DNA of 14,553 nucleotides from Phycisphaerales bacterium UBA2402 (GTDB taxonomy: Bacteria > Planctomycetota > Phycisphaerae > Phycisphaerales > UBA1924): the NCBI GenBank assembly GCA_002343715.1, contig DDSA01000169.1, forward strand, positions 1-14,553. Reading direction: 5' to 3'. Position 1 is the stretch's first letter, and every line of letters begins with the position of its first letter. Below the pieces are notes generated by a model. That model did not search any database, was not told where the DNA came from, and worked only from the letters and a program-made list of their open reading frames with translations. This document shows positions 1 through 6,075 of this stretch, in pieces. A program made the position numbers and the translations under genes.

Positions 1-368
1 CCCTGCCACGATTCGGGCGTGAAGACCGCGATCGACCGCAGTAGCCGCATCGAGGGAACGCCGATCACGAAGACCTGCCCGCTCTGCCCGCCCGAGGAGA
101 ACAGGATGTACTCATCGTGCCTGCCGCTGGGCGTGTAGGTCTTGGCCGCGGCCACCAGGTCGTCCACGGTCAGTTTCCGCTCGTTGGCGATCCTCGTCAG
201 GTCCGCCACCTGCCCGGGCGTCAGTTCAACGGGTTTCTCCTCGCGCGCGGCTCGGCGCTTCGGCCGCGCCGCATCCTGCCCCACCGCCTCGGTCGGTGCG
301 AGAGCGGCGAGACCGGCCATTGCGGCCAGCACAAGTGCGATCGGAGCGGTGTGACGAGTTCTGTTCAT
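1..368 (-). CDS. nosZ: Nitrous-oxide reductase, clade II-like (N-terminal fragment)
   Basis: NosZ reduces N2O to N2 in the periplasm, the last step of denitrification, using the CuA and CuZ copper centres. Only the first 122 codons are here; the gene runs off the left edge. It starts at ATG 368 with AAGGAG upstream. Residues about 7-30 are a hydrophobic Sec-type signal with no twin-arginine motif, as expected for clade II ('atypical') NosZ and unlike the Tat-exported clade I. After a basic linker comes SGGQSGQVFVIGVPSMRLL, then IAVFTPESWQG, which closely matches the start of the NosZ beta-propeller as I remember the family. No copper ligands lie within the visible part. It follows a diheme cytochrome c by 37 bp, a typical donor position in nos clusters. 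Identification is by motif recall, and the missing 3' part holds the decisive residues. Confidence 0.82.
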   Translation of the reverse strand, partial: MNRTRHTAPIALVLAAMAGLAALAPTEAVGQDAARPKRRAAREEKPVELTPGQVADLTRIANERKLTVDDLVAAAKTYTPSGRHDEYILFSSGGQSGQVFVIGVPSMRLLRSIAVFTPESWQ

Positions 369-405
369 GGGAGACTCCTTGTGTGCCCGCCGGTCGGGCC
401 GTGTG

Positions 406-1344
406 TCATGCGCCGCTCTTGGCGGCCCGTTGCATACTGCGCAGGTATTCGATCACATCGAGCAGGTCATCATCGCTCAGCGCCGGGTTCCCGCCCCGCG
501 CCGGCATGTCCAGTTTGGTCGTGTTCAGCGGGTCGCCCGGGTTGCGACCGCGCTTGATGAAGGCCAGCAGGTCATCATCCCCTGTGGTCTTCACGAACTC
601 ATTGGCCACCAGGTCCTTGCCCATCTTCGCGACGCCCCGGGCGTCCTTCCCGTGGCAGGCCGAGCACGTCGAGGCGAACACCGCCGCACCATGGGCGATG
701 TACCCGGCCAGTTCCGCATCGCCCCCCGCCGCCGCCAGGGCCTGGGCCTCTTGTTCCTTGCTCGGCCCGGCGATGGTCCGCTCGGGCAGCGTTGGCGCGC
801 GGCGCGGGTCCTGCAGCGCCCGCATGTACGCCACGATGTCGGCCAGTTCCTCGTCGGTGAGCGCGTCGTTGGCTCCGCGGGGAGGCATGGCCACGCCTGT
901 CGAGTTGTCCGGGTGATCCGCCGGCCTTCCCGCGGCCACAAACCCCACCAAGGAACGATCATCCATCGAGGCCACGAACCAACTCCGGGTGAGGTCCGAG
1001 CCCATCCCCCTCAGCCCGGTCCCTTCGCGCGTATGGCACGCGGCGCACGTGGCATCGAACGCGGCACGGCCCCGCACCAGGACGTCCTCCGGGAGCATCG
1101 GCCCTGGGGGGGATCCGATCAACCGATCGTGCGACGCCAGACGCGCGGCGTACGCCGCGCGGGCCTCCCGTTTCGCGGCGCGTTGCCCTTCGATCCGCCA
1201 CGCCCCCAGGCCCACGTACGGCAGGCAGACCGCCACGCCGACGAGCACGGCCCAGACGAGGTTGCGGATGCCCGAATCATAGGAGCGCCCGGGCGAGCGC
1301 TCGGCATTGTCTGCCGTCCTGCTGGGTACGTTGAAAGCGGTCAT
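406..1344 (-). CDS. Membrane-anchored diheme cytochrome c (probable electron donor to NosZ)
   Basis: This 312-residue protein has a short cytoplasmic N-terminus, one membrane anchor at about residues 27-48 and two cytochrome c domains. The first heme site is CAACH (100-104) with probable axial Met153 in the VAMPPRG motif. The second is CSACH (227-231) with probable axial Met280 in LDMPARGG. The spacing and the two similar halves indicate a duplicated class I cytochrome c facing the periplasm. The start is ATG 1344 with GGGAG about 9 bases upstream. It ends 37 bp before nosZ on the same strand, so the two are probably cotranscribed from the promoter near 1400. Clade II nos clusters often carry such cytochromes (nosC-type) that pass electrons from the quinol pool to NosZ; that role is inferred from context. 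It could instead serve another copper or heme reductase. Confidence 0.9.
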   Translation of the reverse strand: MTAFNVPSRTADNAERSPGRSYDSGIRNLVWAVLVGVAVCLPYVGLGAWRIEGQRAAKREARAAYAARLASHDRLIGSPPGPMLPEDVLVRGRAAFDATCAACHTREGTGLRGMGSDLTRSWFVASMDDRSLVGFVAAGRPADHPDNSTGVAMPPRGANDALTDEELADIVAYMRALQDPRRAPTLPERTIAGPSKEQEAQALAAAGGDAELAGYIAHGAAVFASTCSACHGKDARGVAKMGKDLVANEFVKTTGDDDLLAFIKRGRNPGDPLNTTKLDMPARGGNPALSDDDLLDVIEYLRSMQRAAKSGA

Positions 1345-1390
1345 TGCTGCACTCCCGGCTCACGCATCGGAACGCGCTGGGCGTATTCCA

Positions 1391-1431
1391 GATATCCGTA
1401 TATGTTTATCGTGTATTGGGCGCGGAGTCAA
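1391..1431 (-). promoter_or_regulatory. Candidate promoter of cytochrome c-nosZ with overlapping dyad
   Basis: Read on the minus strand, TTGACT (1426-1431) is followed after 17 bp by TAAACA (1403-1408), a fair -35 and a weak -10. The dyad GATATCCGTATATGTTTATC (1391-1410, 7 of 10 pairs match) covers the -10, a position suited to a repressor such as the Rrf2 protein encoded just upstream. The AT-rich patch stands out against the GC-rich background. Which protein binds is inference. Confidence 0.45.
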
Positions 1432-1433
1432 GC

Positions 1434-1444
1434 ATGCAATGCAT
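1434..1444. promoter_or_regulatory. Perfect 11-bp palindrome upstream of the cytochrome promoter
   Basis: ATGCAATGCAT is a perfect 5-1-5 palindrome immediately upstream of the candidate -35. Its ATGCA/TGCAT half-sites recall the ATGCAT-type half-sites of NsrR operators, so it is a second candidate site for the neighbouring Rrf2 regulator. It is short, and an overlapping GCATGC palindrome also occurs. Confidence 0.35.
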
Positions 1445-1479
1445 AATTACTTTCGAGGTCGTTCGTTCTCGTTGCAGGG

Positions 1480-1502
1480 GTTCGCACCGTGTTCGTGCGA
1501 AC
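1480..1502 (-). terminator. Hairpin downstream of the Rrf2 gene
   Basis: GTTCGCAC and GTGCGAAC form a perfect 8-bp stem with a 7-base loop, 19 bp past the Rrf2 stop codon. No T-run follows on the minus strand, so it is not a canonical intrinsic terminator. It may stabilise the 3' end, act with Rho, or serve as a protein-binding site between Rrf2 and the nos promoter. Confidence 0.4.
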
Positions 1503-1521
1503 TCCGATCGAATCCGGGCCG

Positions 1522-1992
1522 TCAGGCGCGGCGCCTCGCATCCGTCCGTCGAAGCCCCCGACCCTCAACCGTGGGGAAGACGCACGCGGTCTTCTCGGGC
1601 GTGGGCGTCACCATCTCGGTGATCGGCGTGTCGCGCAGCGTCTTCTCGACCAGCGCGATCGCGTCGTCGAGTTTGCGATGCAGCCGGCACAGATTCTTCC
1701 CGTGCGAGGGGATCCCCAGCGGACATGTCTCGATGCGCTTGAGCGGGTCCGCCGCGTTGACGACCGACAGCACGGAGATCTCCGCCGGCTTTCGGGTCAA
1801 CTCGAAGCCCCCGCCCGGGCCGCGCTGCGCCCGGACCAGCCCGGCCCGCGTCAGGTCCTTGAGCACTTTCAGCATGTAATCCGGGGGCACGCGCGTCGCC
1901 GCGGCGATGTCCTGCGAACTGCACATCGACCCGGTGCGGGTGGCCAGAAACACAATGGCCCTGAGAGCATATTCGGCGGTGTTGGAAAACAC
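1522..1992 (-). CDS. Rrf2-family transcriptional regulator (NsrR/IscR-like)
   Basis: A 156-residue Rrf2 protein, the usual length. Residues 1-65 are the winged helix-turn-helix: the family-typical start FSNTAEYALRAIVFLA, a recognition region PPDYMLKVLKDLTRAGLV and the wing RGPGGGFEL. Cys90 and Cys102 flank the loop where NsrR and IscR hold an Fe-S cluster, followed by the typical LCRLHRKLDDA helix; Cys24 and Cys137 are extra. The C-x11-C spacing differs from the three-cysteine NsrR/IscR pattern, so cluster binding is plausible but unproven. The start is GTG at 1992, chosen because the family N-terminus begins there; no Shine-Dalgarno is visible. It lies 24 bp after the metallopeptidase gene and 177 bp before the cytochrome c-nosZ pair, which it may control in response to NO or redox state. 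Confidence 0.88.
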   Translation of the reverse strand: MFSNTAEYALRAIVFLATRTGSMCSSQDIAAATRVPPDYMLKVLKDLTRAGLVRAQRGPGGGFELTRKPAEISVLSVVNAADPLKRIETCPLGIPSHGKNLCRLHRKLDDAIALVEKTLRDTPITEMVTPTPEKTACVFPTVEGRGLRRTDARRRA

Positions 1993-2005
1993 GGTGAGGC
2001 GCAGC

Positions 2006-2020
2006 GTAGCACGGAGCTAC
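2006..2020 (-). other. Small hairpin over the metallopeptidase stop codon
   Basis: GTAGC and GCTAC form a 5-bp stem with a 5-base loop that includes the TAG stop at 2017-2019. There is no T-run. It may be chance or a weak intercistronic RNA structure between the peptidase and Rrf2 genes. Confidence 0.25.
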
Positions 2021-3144
2021 TCCGACTTCTCCGGCCAGGCCCCGGGCTTGCTCTCATCGGGCGCGGGCAGAGTGGCACGCCACTGGTTCGACAGGTCATC
2101 GAACGAGCGGCCCAGAACGCGGCGCGTCGCCTCGTCCAGCGTCGCGCCGTTCGACATGGCGATCATCCATTCCACACGTTTTTCCCGCCCGTAGGTGTCC
2201 GAGATGTACCCGAGCATGTGGTGGCCCTGCTTGTAGACGTGCTGCTGCCAGCGGGGCTGCACCGTCTCGAAGTCGGTGATGTCCTCCCACGCCGCCAACC
2301 GGCCCGCCGCGGCCCACGCACGCACCAGGCCGTCGGCCTTGCCGCCCCACTGCTCCGCCGCCAGGTCGGCCACACCCTCCAGAATCCACCAGGGCATCTT
2401 GTTGGAATCCGGACCGAGCTCGAAGGTCGCCACATGCCCATACTCGTGCGCGATCAGCGACCGCAGCGCCCCGATCGACGTGTTCTTCCCGCAGAGCAGT
2501 TTGATGCTCTCCCCGGGTTCGTTCCATCCGCTGAGGCCGTCGGTGTACGAAAGGCAGATCGACGCCTGCAGGTGCTTCATCGTGCCGTACAACTTGATCT
2601 TCTGCGTCCGTCGCGGCAGGTCTTTGTCGGTCAGCATGAACCCATCTTCCACGTGCGCCCGCACCTCGCCGAAGGCCTTGACCACCCGATCCGCCAGCGC
2701 ATCCAGGCCCGGGGCGCACAGCACCAGCACCCCCGGGGCCTCGTGCTTCTCCCACACTTCGCCCGCGTACTTCCACGCGCCGCTCTCGTGCAGGAACCGC
2801 GCCGTGAAGGACACGCTCCGGGGCTTGCGCTCCGGCATCGTCCACTCCATCGTCAACACGCCCTGCGCCGTGCCGTCGCCCCACTCCAGGTCGGCCACCG
2901 TCAGTTCGCACTCCTTCGCGGGCTTCTTGGCCAGGTCGTTGGCGAAGTACCGCTGCTCGTGCAGAAACTCCGGGTCTCCGGTCGCGACGTGCTCCAGGTA
3001 CGCCGCGGCGTCCCCCGACACGCACGCCGCGGCCATCTCGCGCAGCACACCCTCGATCTGTGCCTTGGCGTCGGGGTCGCCGGCCCGGCTCGGAACGATC
3101 AGCAGGCACACCGCCGCGACACACGCGATGAGGCGTTGAATCAT
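2017..3144 (-). CDS. Secreted zinc metallopeptidase of the peptidase MA/gluzincin type
   Basis: A 375-residue protein with a Sec signal at about 1-21 (cleavage near SRA-GD). Residues 25-130 look like an NTF2-like or SnoaL-like domain, inferred only from the helix and strand pattern. The second half is a zincin: HEYGH at 233-237 gives the two zinc-binding histidines and catalytic Glu, and WWILEGVADL (252-261) supplies the third ligand Glu256, the pattern of the peptidase MA family. Substrate unknown. It begins 45 bp after the ABC permease on the same strand, with no clear Shine-Dalgarno at ATG 3144, and appears to close the metal-related gene series. A zinc-dependent exported hydrolase fits an operon handling zinc, but it could be an unrelated passenger. 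Confidence 0.82.
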   Translation of the reverse strand: MIQRLIACVAAVCLLIVPSRAGDPDAKAQIEGVLREMAAACVSGDAAAYLEHVATGDPEFLHEQRYFANDLAKKPAKECELTVADLEWGDGTAQGVLTMEWTMPERKPRSVSFTARFLHESGAWKYAGEVWEKHEAPGVLVLCAPGLDALADRVVKAFGEVRAHVEDGFMLTDKDLPRRTQKIKLYGTMKHLQASICLSYTDGLSGWNEPGESIKLLCGKNTSIGALRSLIAHEYGHVATFELGPDSNKMPWWILEGVADLAAEQWGGKADGLVRAWAAAGRLAAWEDITDFETVQPRWQQHVYKQGHHMLGYISDTYGREKRVEWMIAMSNGATLDEATRRVLGRSFDDLSNQWRATLPAPDESKPGAWPEKSE

Positions 3145-3189
3145 GGCCGAACTGTACGGACCATTCGGAACTTCACGCCCCGGCCCGGA

Positions 3190-4545
3190 CTACCCCAGCG
3201 GCCGCAGGTTCCGCGCCACGCTCGTTCGGTAGCCCACGATCGCGGGGATGATCCCCGCCACCGCCGCCAGCGCGACCGTCGCGAGCACCACCGCCACCAC
3301 GGGACGCGCCGGCAGCGCCGGATCAACCACCAGCCCGATCCTTCCCTTCACGATACCCGCCGCGAACACAGCGCCGACGAACGCGAGCAGCACGCCGGCC
3401 GCCGCGCCCATGAGGCCGATGAGCACCGACTCGGTCAATACCAGGTTGAAGATCCGCCCCTTGCTCGCCCCCAGCACCCGCAGCACCGCGATCTGCCGCC
3501 GCCGCTGTTCCATCGAGTTGTAGAGCGCCAGCATGATCGCGATCCCGCTCGAGAGGATGACCGCGCCCGCCACCACGACGAAGAGCCGGTTCACGTTGCC
3601 CACGATGATGTCGAGTTTGCGGATTTCATCGAAGGGCGCGGCGACGGTGATGCTCGTGTCTTTCCGCAGCGCGTCGAAGACCATCGGCAGGTTGGCGGGG
3701 ACGTTCGATCCCTCTCGCGTCCGCAGTCGCAGGTACACCCCCGTTATTTTCCGGTCCGCGTCGATCAGGTCATCGGCGGTGGTATCTGTTTCACCCTCCT
3801 TGACCCGACGGTCGTGGGCGTGGATGATCCAGGTGCTCTCCAGATTGGTGATGAGCGCGCGGTCGTGGGCGCCGCCCGTGGGCTTGAGGATGCCCACGAC
3901 TTTGTACGCGAACTCATCATGCACGTGGGGCGTGCCCTCGTCGTGCGCGTGGTCATGATCGTGGTCATGATCGTGGTCGTGCGCGTGGTCGTGGTCGTCC
4001 TCCGGCGGCAGGCGCAGCCCCGCCTTGCTGTCCGCCGAATACCCGTGGGCCAGGGCGATACGGTCGCCAAGGCGCAGTCCGGTGGCCTTGGCTACCCCGG
4101 CGCCGAGGACCACCTCGAAACTGTCCGTGAAGAACCTTCCCTCGGCGAGTTGCCAGGCCTCGCCGGGGTTGGGCTTGAACTCGGTGAAGAACTCTTCGCT
4201 CGTCGCCAGGACCGGGTGCCCCTCGAAGCTATCGCCCTGCTGGATCGGCACCGCGTAGGCCCACGGCGCCTCGGCCGAGAGCCGCTCGTACCGATCCCAG
4301 GGGATGGGCCGGCGCGGCGCGTTGGCGTAGAAGATGCCGTTGAGGACCGACGCCAGCGGGCTGGCCTCCGCAGACACCATCAGGTGCATGTCGCCCGCGC
4401 CCCGCTCGAAGGCCTTCTTCGCCGCCTCGCGCATCGCCACCAGGACCAGCATCAGCGCCACCGCCACCGCCACCGTCGCCACCGTCGTCACCGTCGAGAA
4501 TCGGCGCACCGACAGACTGCGGAGGATCACCGTCCAATCGCTCAT
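3190..4545 (-). CDS. FtsX/MacB-type ABC transporter permease with His-Asp-rich loop
   Basis: A 451-residue permease with the FtsX/LolE/MacB plan: one TM helix at about 17-38, a large extracytoplasmic domain, then three TM helices at about 321-345, 368-398 and 415-438. The coupling segment EQRRRQIAVLRVLGASKGRI (346-365) is the family hallmark. Unusual is residues 182-210, nearly all His and Asp (DDHDHAHDHDHDHDHDHAHD, then HVHDE), placed in the extracytoplasmic domain where it can bind zinc or another divalent metal. The start is ATG 4545 with GGAAGGAG upstream; it overlaps the ATPase stop by ATGA, so translation is coupled. Such transporters usually act on substrates at or beyond the outer face of the inner membrane rather than importing ions. 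I infer a metal-linked role by analogy with zinc-regulated Zrg-type operons. Confidence 0.88.
   Translation of the reverse strand: MSDWTVILRSLSVRRFSTVTTVATVAVAVALMLVLVAMREAAKKAFERGAGDMHLMVSAEASPLASVLNGIFYANAPRRPIPWDRYERLSAEAPWAYAVPIQQGDSFEGHPVLATSEEFFTEFKPNPGEAWQLAEGRFFTDSFEVVLGAGVAKATGLRLGDRIALAHGYSADSKAGLRLPPEDDHDHAHDHDHDHDHDHAHDEGTPHVHDEFAYKVVGILKPTGGAHDRALITNLESTWIIHAHDRRVKEGETDTTADDLIDADRKITGVYLRLRTREGSNVPANLPMVFDALRKDTSITVAAPFDEIRKLDIIVGNVNRLFVVVAGAVILSSGIAIMLALYNSMEQRRRQIAVLRVLGASKGRIFNLVLTESVLIGLMGAAAGVLLAFVGAVFAAGIVKGRIGLVVDPALPARPVVAVVLATVALAAVAGIIPAIVGYRTSVARNLRPLG
3941..3999. repeat. Short tandem repeat encoding the His-Asp tract
   Basis: Units built on GGTCATGATCGT and its GGTCGT/GCGCGT variants repeat in frame and encode (HD)n in the permease loop. 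Low-complexity runs like this change length easily by slippage, so the number of metal-binding residues may vary between strains. Confidence 0.8.
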
Positions 4546-5183
4546 AAATGCTCCTTCCGCGCGAATCGCTCCCACATCGCCGGATCATGGCTCACGCACA
4601 GCAAGGCCGATCCGCTCGCCCGGCACGCCTCCTGGATCATCCCCATCGCGTTCGCCGCGTTCTCCGGGTCGAGGCTCGCGGTCGGCTCATCGGCCAGCAC
4701 CAGGGCCGGGCGGCAAGCCACCGCCCGCGCCACCGCCACGCGCTGCTGCTGACCCACGCTCAGGTTCTCCACACGCGCCCCGGGGCGGTCGATCCCCAGC
4801 GATGCCAGCACGCCCTTCGCCGCGGATGCGTCCACCCCGCCCGCGCCGCTGAAGGCCGGCGCGGCCAACACGTTCTCCAGCGCCGTGAACCCGTGCAGCA
4901 GGTTGAATGTCTGGAAGATCATGCCGATGTGCCTGCCGCGGAACCTGTCGCGGGCCGCGCCGTGAAGGGCGTGCACCTTCTGTCCCGCGACCTCGATCAC
5001 GCCCCCGTGCGGGTCCATCAGCCCGGCGATCAGGGAGAGGAGCGTGCTTTTGCCCGCGCCGCTCCGCGCGGCCAGGAGCATCTGCTCCCCCCGGGCCAGC
5101 GTGAGCGCGCCCAGGCGCAGCGTCCACCCGCCGGGGTACGCGAAACGAAGACTGTCTATCCGCAGCGCCGGTTCGTCCGCCAT
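4542..5183 (-). CDS. ABC transporter ATPase, LolD/MacB type
   Basis: A 213-residue single-domain ATPase. Walker A is ARSGAGKST (39-47), Q-loop Gln91 in FQTFNLL, signature LSVGQQQR (141-148), Walker B LVLADE (161-166) followed by the D-loop SLD, and switch His199. The Q-loop, signature and length are those of the LolD/MacB group, which pairs with FtsX-type permeases such as the one next door. The first Walker A glycine is alanine (Ala39), a mild departure; GxGKST itself is intact, so activity is expected. The start is ATG 5183 with AAGGAG upstream; the open frame continues further but lacks family sequence. The stop overlaps the permease start (ATGA). A terminator-like hairpin lies just upstream, so the transporter may be made at lower levels than the preceding surface protein. 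Confidence 0.92.
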   Translation of the reverse strand: MADEPALRIDSLRFAYPGGWTLRLGALTLARGEQMLLAARSGAGKSTLLSLIAGLMDPHGGVIEVAGQKVHALHGAARDRFRGRHIGMIFQTFNLLHGFTALENVLAAPAFSGAGGVDASAAKGVLASLGIDRPGARVENLSVGQQQRVAVARAVACRPALVLADEPTASLDPENAANAMGMIQEACRASGSALLCVSHDPAMWERFARKEHL

Positions 5184-5196
5184 CACGCTCCTTCGT

Positions 5197-5229
5197 AAGA
5201 GAAAACCACGGCGGTGCTGTTCAGCGCCG
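5197..5229 (-). terminator. Intercistronic terminator-like hairpin before the ABC transporter
   Basis: On the minus strand CGGCGCTG and CACCGCCG pair with one mismatch around a 5-base loop (5209-5229), followed by TGGTTTTCTCTT. This is the shape of an intrinsic terminator or attenuator. It lies between the PEP-CTERM gene stop (5251) and the ATPase start (5183) and could reduce readthrough into the transporter genes. Confidence 0.5.
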
Positions 5230-5250
5230 ACGCGGAAGAATACACAGCAC

Positions 5251-5916
5251 TCATCGCCTTCGCCGCATCCCGAGACCCGCCGCGAGCGTGCCGAACAGGA
5301 CCGCAGCGCTCGGCGCGGGGATGTTCGCTGTCGCCCATTCATACGCCGCCTCCGCCGTTTCGTCGGTGACGTTCTGACCGAAGAGCATCCACACCGGCGA
5401 CGAAGGCCCGATCCCCGGGAAATCCACAGCGAACGACAGGTCCAGCAGATACACGCCGTCGGTCGCCGGGGCGAGCAGTTCATAATCCGGGTGATCGTGC
5501 AGACCCCCGAACTCGTCGATCGGCAGGTCGAAGCCCGTGACCGGAAGATCGGTCGCGGGAGTCAACACGGGGCCCAGCGGGCCGAAGGTCAGCGCCATCG
5601 AGCCTTCGGTCAGCGAAAAGTCCGTTCCGTCCCACTTCCGCAGCGCCCGGTTGATGGTGAAGGTCAGCACGCCCGCGCCGGGGAACGTGCCGTCGGGCGA
5701 ATGCCACCCCGGCTCGGCCGTGAAGTTCGGCACATCCTCGCCGAGGGTTGCGTAGAAGACGCGCACCCCGGGCACGATGGTGAGTCCATCCTCGCTGATC
5801 AACCCCGAACGAAGCAGGCCGCCCTGCGTGTACAGAAACAGATCACCCTCGGGGATGCTCCCGAGCGCCGGGGCAGAAAGAGCGGCCACCACTCCAAACA
5901 CCAGTCCATTTTTCAT
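5251..5916 (-). CDS. PEP-CTERM-anchored surface protein with H-x-H domain (all3515/choice-of-anchor-M-like)
   Basis: A 221-residue exported protein. It has a signal peptide at about 1-19 and a single domain at 23-190. The C-terminus reads IPAPSAAVLFGTLAAGLGMR then arginines (199-221): a PEP-like motif, a hydrophobic helix and a basic tail, the sorting signal processed by exosortase. The domain contains GLHDHPDYELLAPATDGVYL (138-157), an H-x-H-x-D-Y...PA..GVY pattern I associate with TIGR03769/choice-of-anchor-M and All3515-type proteins, some of which are Zur-repressed. It is clearly paralogous to the next gene upstream: VPNFTAEPG and FTINRALRKWDGTDF match APNFTADPG and FTIQRAVREWNGVDF. The start is ATG 5916 with AAGGAG. 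I infer a cell-surface metal-binding role; family assignment is from memory. Confidence 0.8.
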   Translation of the reverse strand: MKNGLVFGVVAALSAPALGSIPEGDLFLYTQGGLLRSGLISEDGLTIVPGVRVFYATLGEDVPNFTAEPGWHSPDGTFPGAGVLTFTINRALRKWDGTDFSLTEGSMALTFGPLGPVLTPATDLPVTGFDLPIDEFGGLHDHPDYELLAPATDGVYLLDLSFAVDFPGIGPSSPVWMLFGQNVTDETAEAAYEWATANIPAPSAAVLFGTLAAGLGMRRRR

Positions 5917-5963
5917 CTCACTCTCCTTGTCCTAAACCGAACGCTGGATACCTGAACAACGCT

Positions 5964-6057
5964 GCTCGAACACACCGAGCCGGTGCGGAGGCAACACGCC
6001 TCACCTCCGTAACGAACGTTGAGGTGATAACTCCGCACCCCCAAGCGGAGCACCGGC
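5964..6057 (-). other. Branched inverted-repeat structure upstream of the PEP-CTERM gene
   Basis: In the 159-bp gap between the two paralogs, an outer 8-bp stem GCCGGTGC/GCACCGGC (5979-5986, 6050-6057) encloses three hairpins. They are GAGGC-5-GCCTC (5988-6002), TCACCTC/GAGGTGA with inner AACG-AA-CGTT (6001-6027), and CTCCGC-8-GCGGAG (6031-6050). A further hairpin GCTCG-7-CGAGC lies at 5964-5980. An alternative 9-bp pairing GGTGCGGAG/CTCCGCACC also exists, so two competing folds are possible. It has no tRNA T-loop and no T-run. It could be an mRNA leader switch, an intercistronic stabiliser or a small RNA. Confidence 0.55.
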
Positions 6058-6075
6058 GACCCCGGAGGACCGTCT

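Noticed and set aside
367..1446. A 359-codon plus-strand frame
   Set aside because: It is antisense to the diheme cytochrome c gene, whose two CxxCH sites and axial methionines are unmistakable.
3941..3999. A CRISPR-like or regulatory direct repeat
   Set aside because: The short repeat is in frame within the permease and encodes the HD tract; there are no spacers.
1489..4752. A 1087-codon open frame on the plus strand
   Set aside because: It is antisense to five genes with clear family motifs, is rich in Arg, His and Pro as expected for a GC-rich shadow frame, and has no recognisable domain.
5184..5483. N-terminal extension of the ABC ATPase
   Set aside because: The sequence before ATG 5183 is unlike any ATPase and overlaps the end of the PEP-CTERM gene; AAGGAG supports 5183.
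5979..6057. A tRNA or known riboswitch
   Set aside because: The branched fold is tRNA-like in outline, but it lacks the T-loop, anticodon geometry and CCA end, and no riboswitch consensus I know was found.
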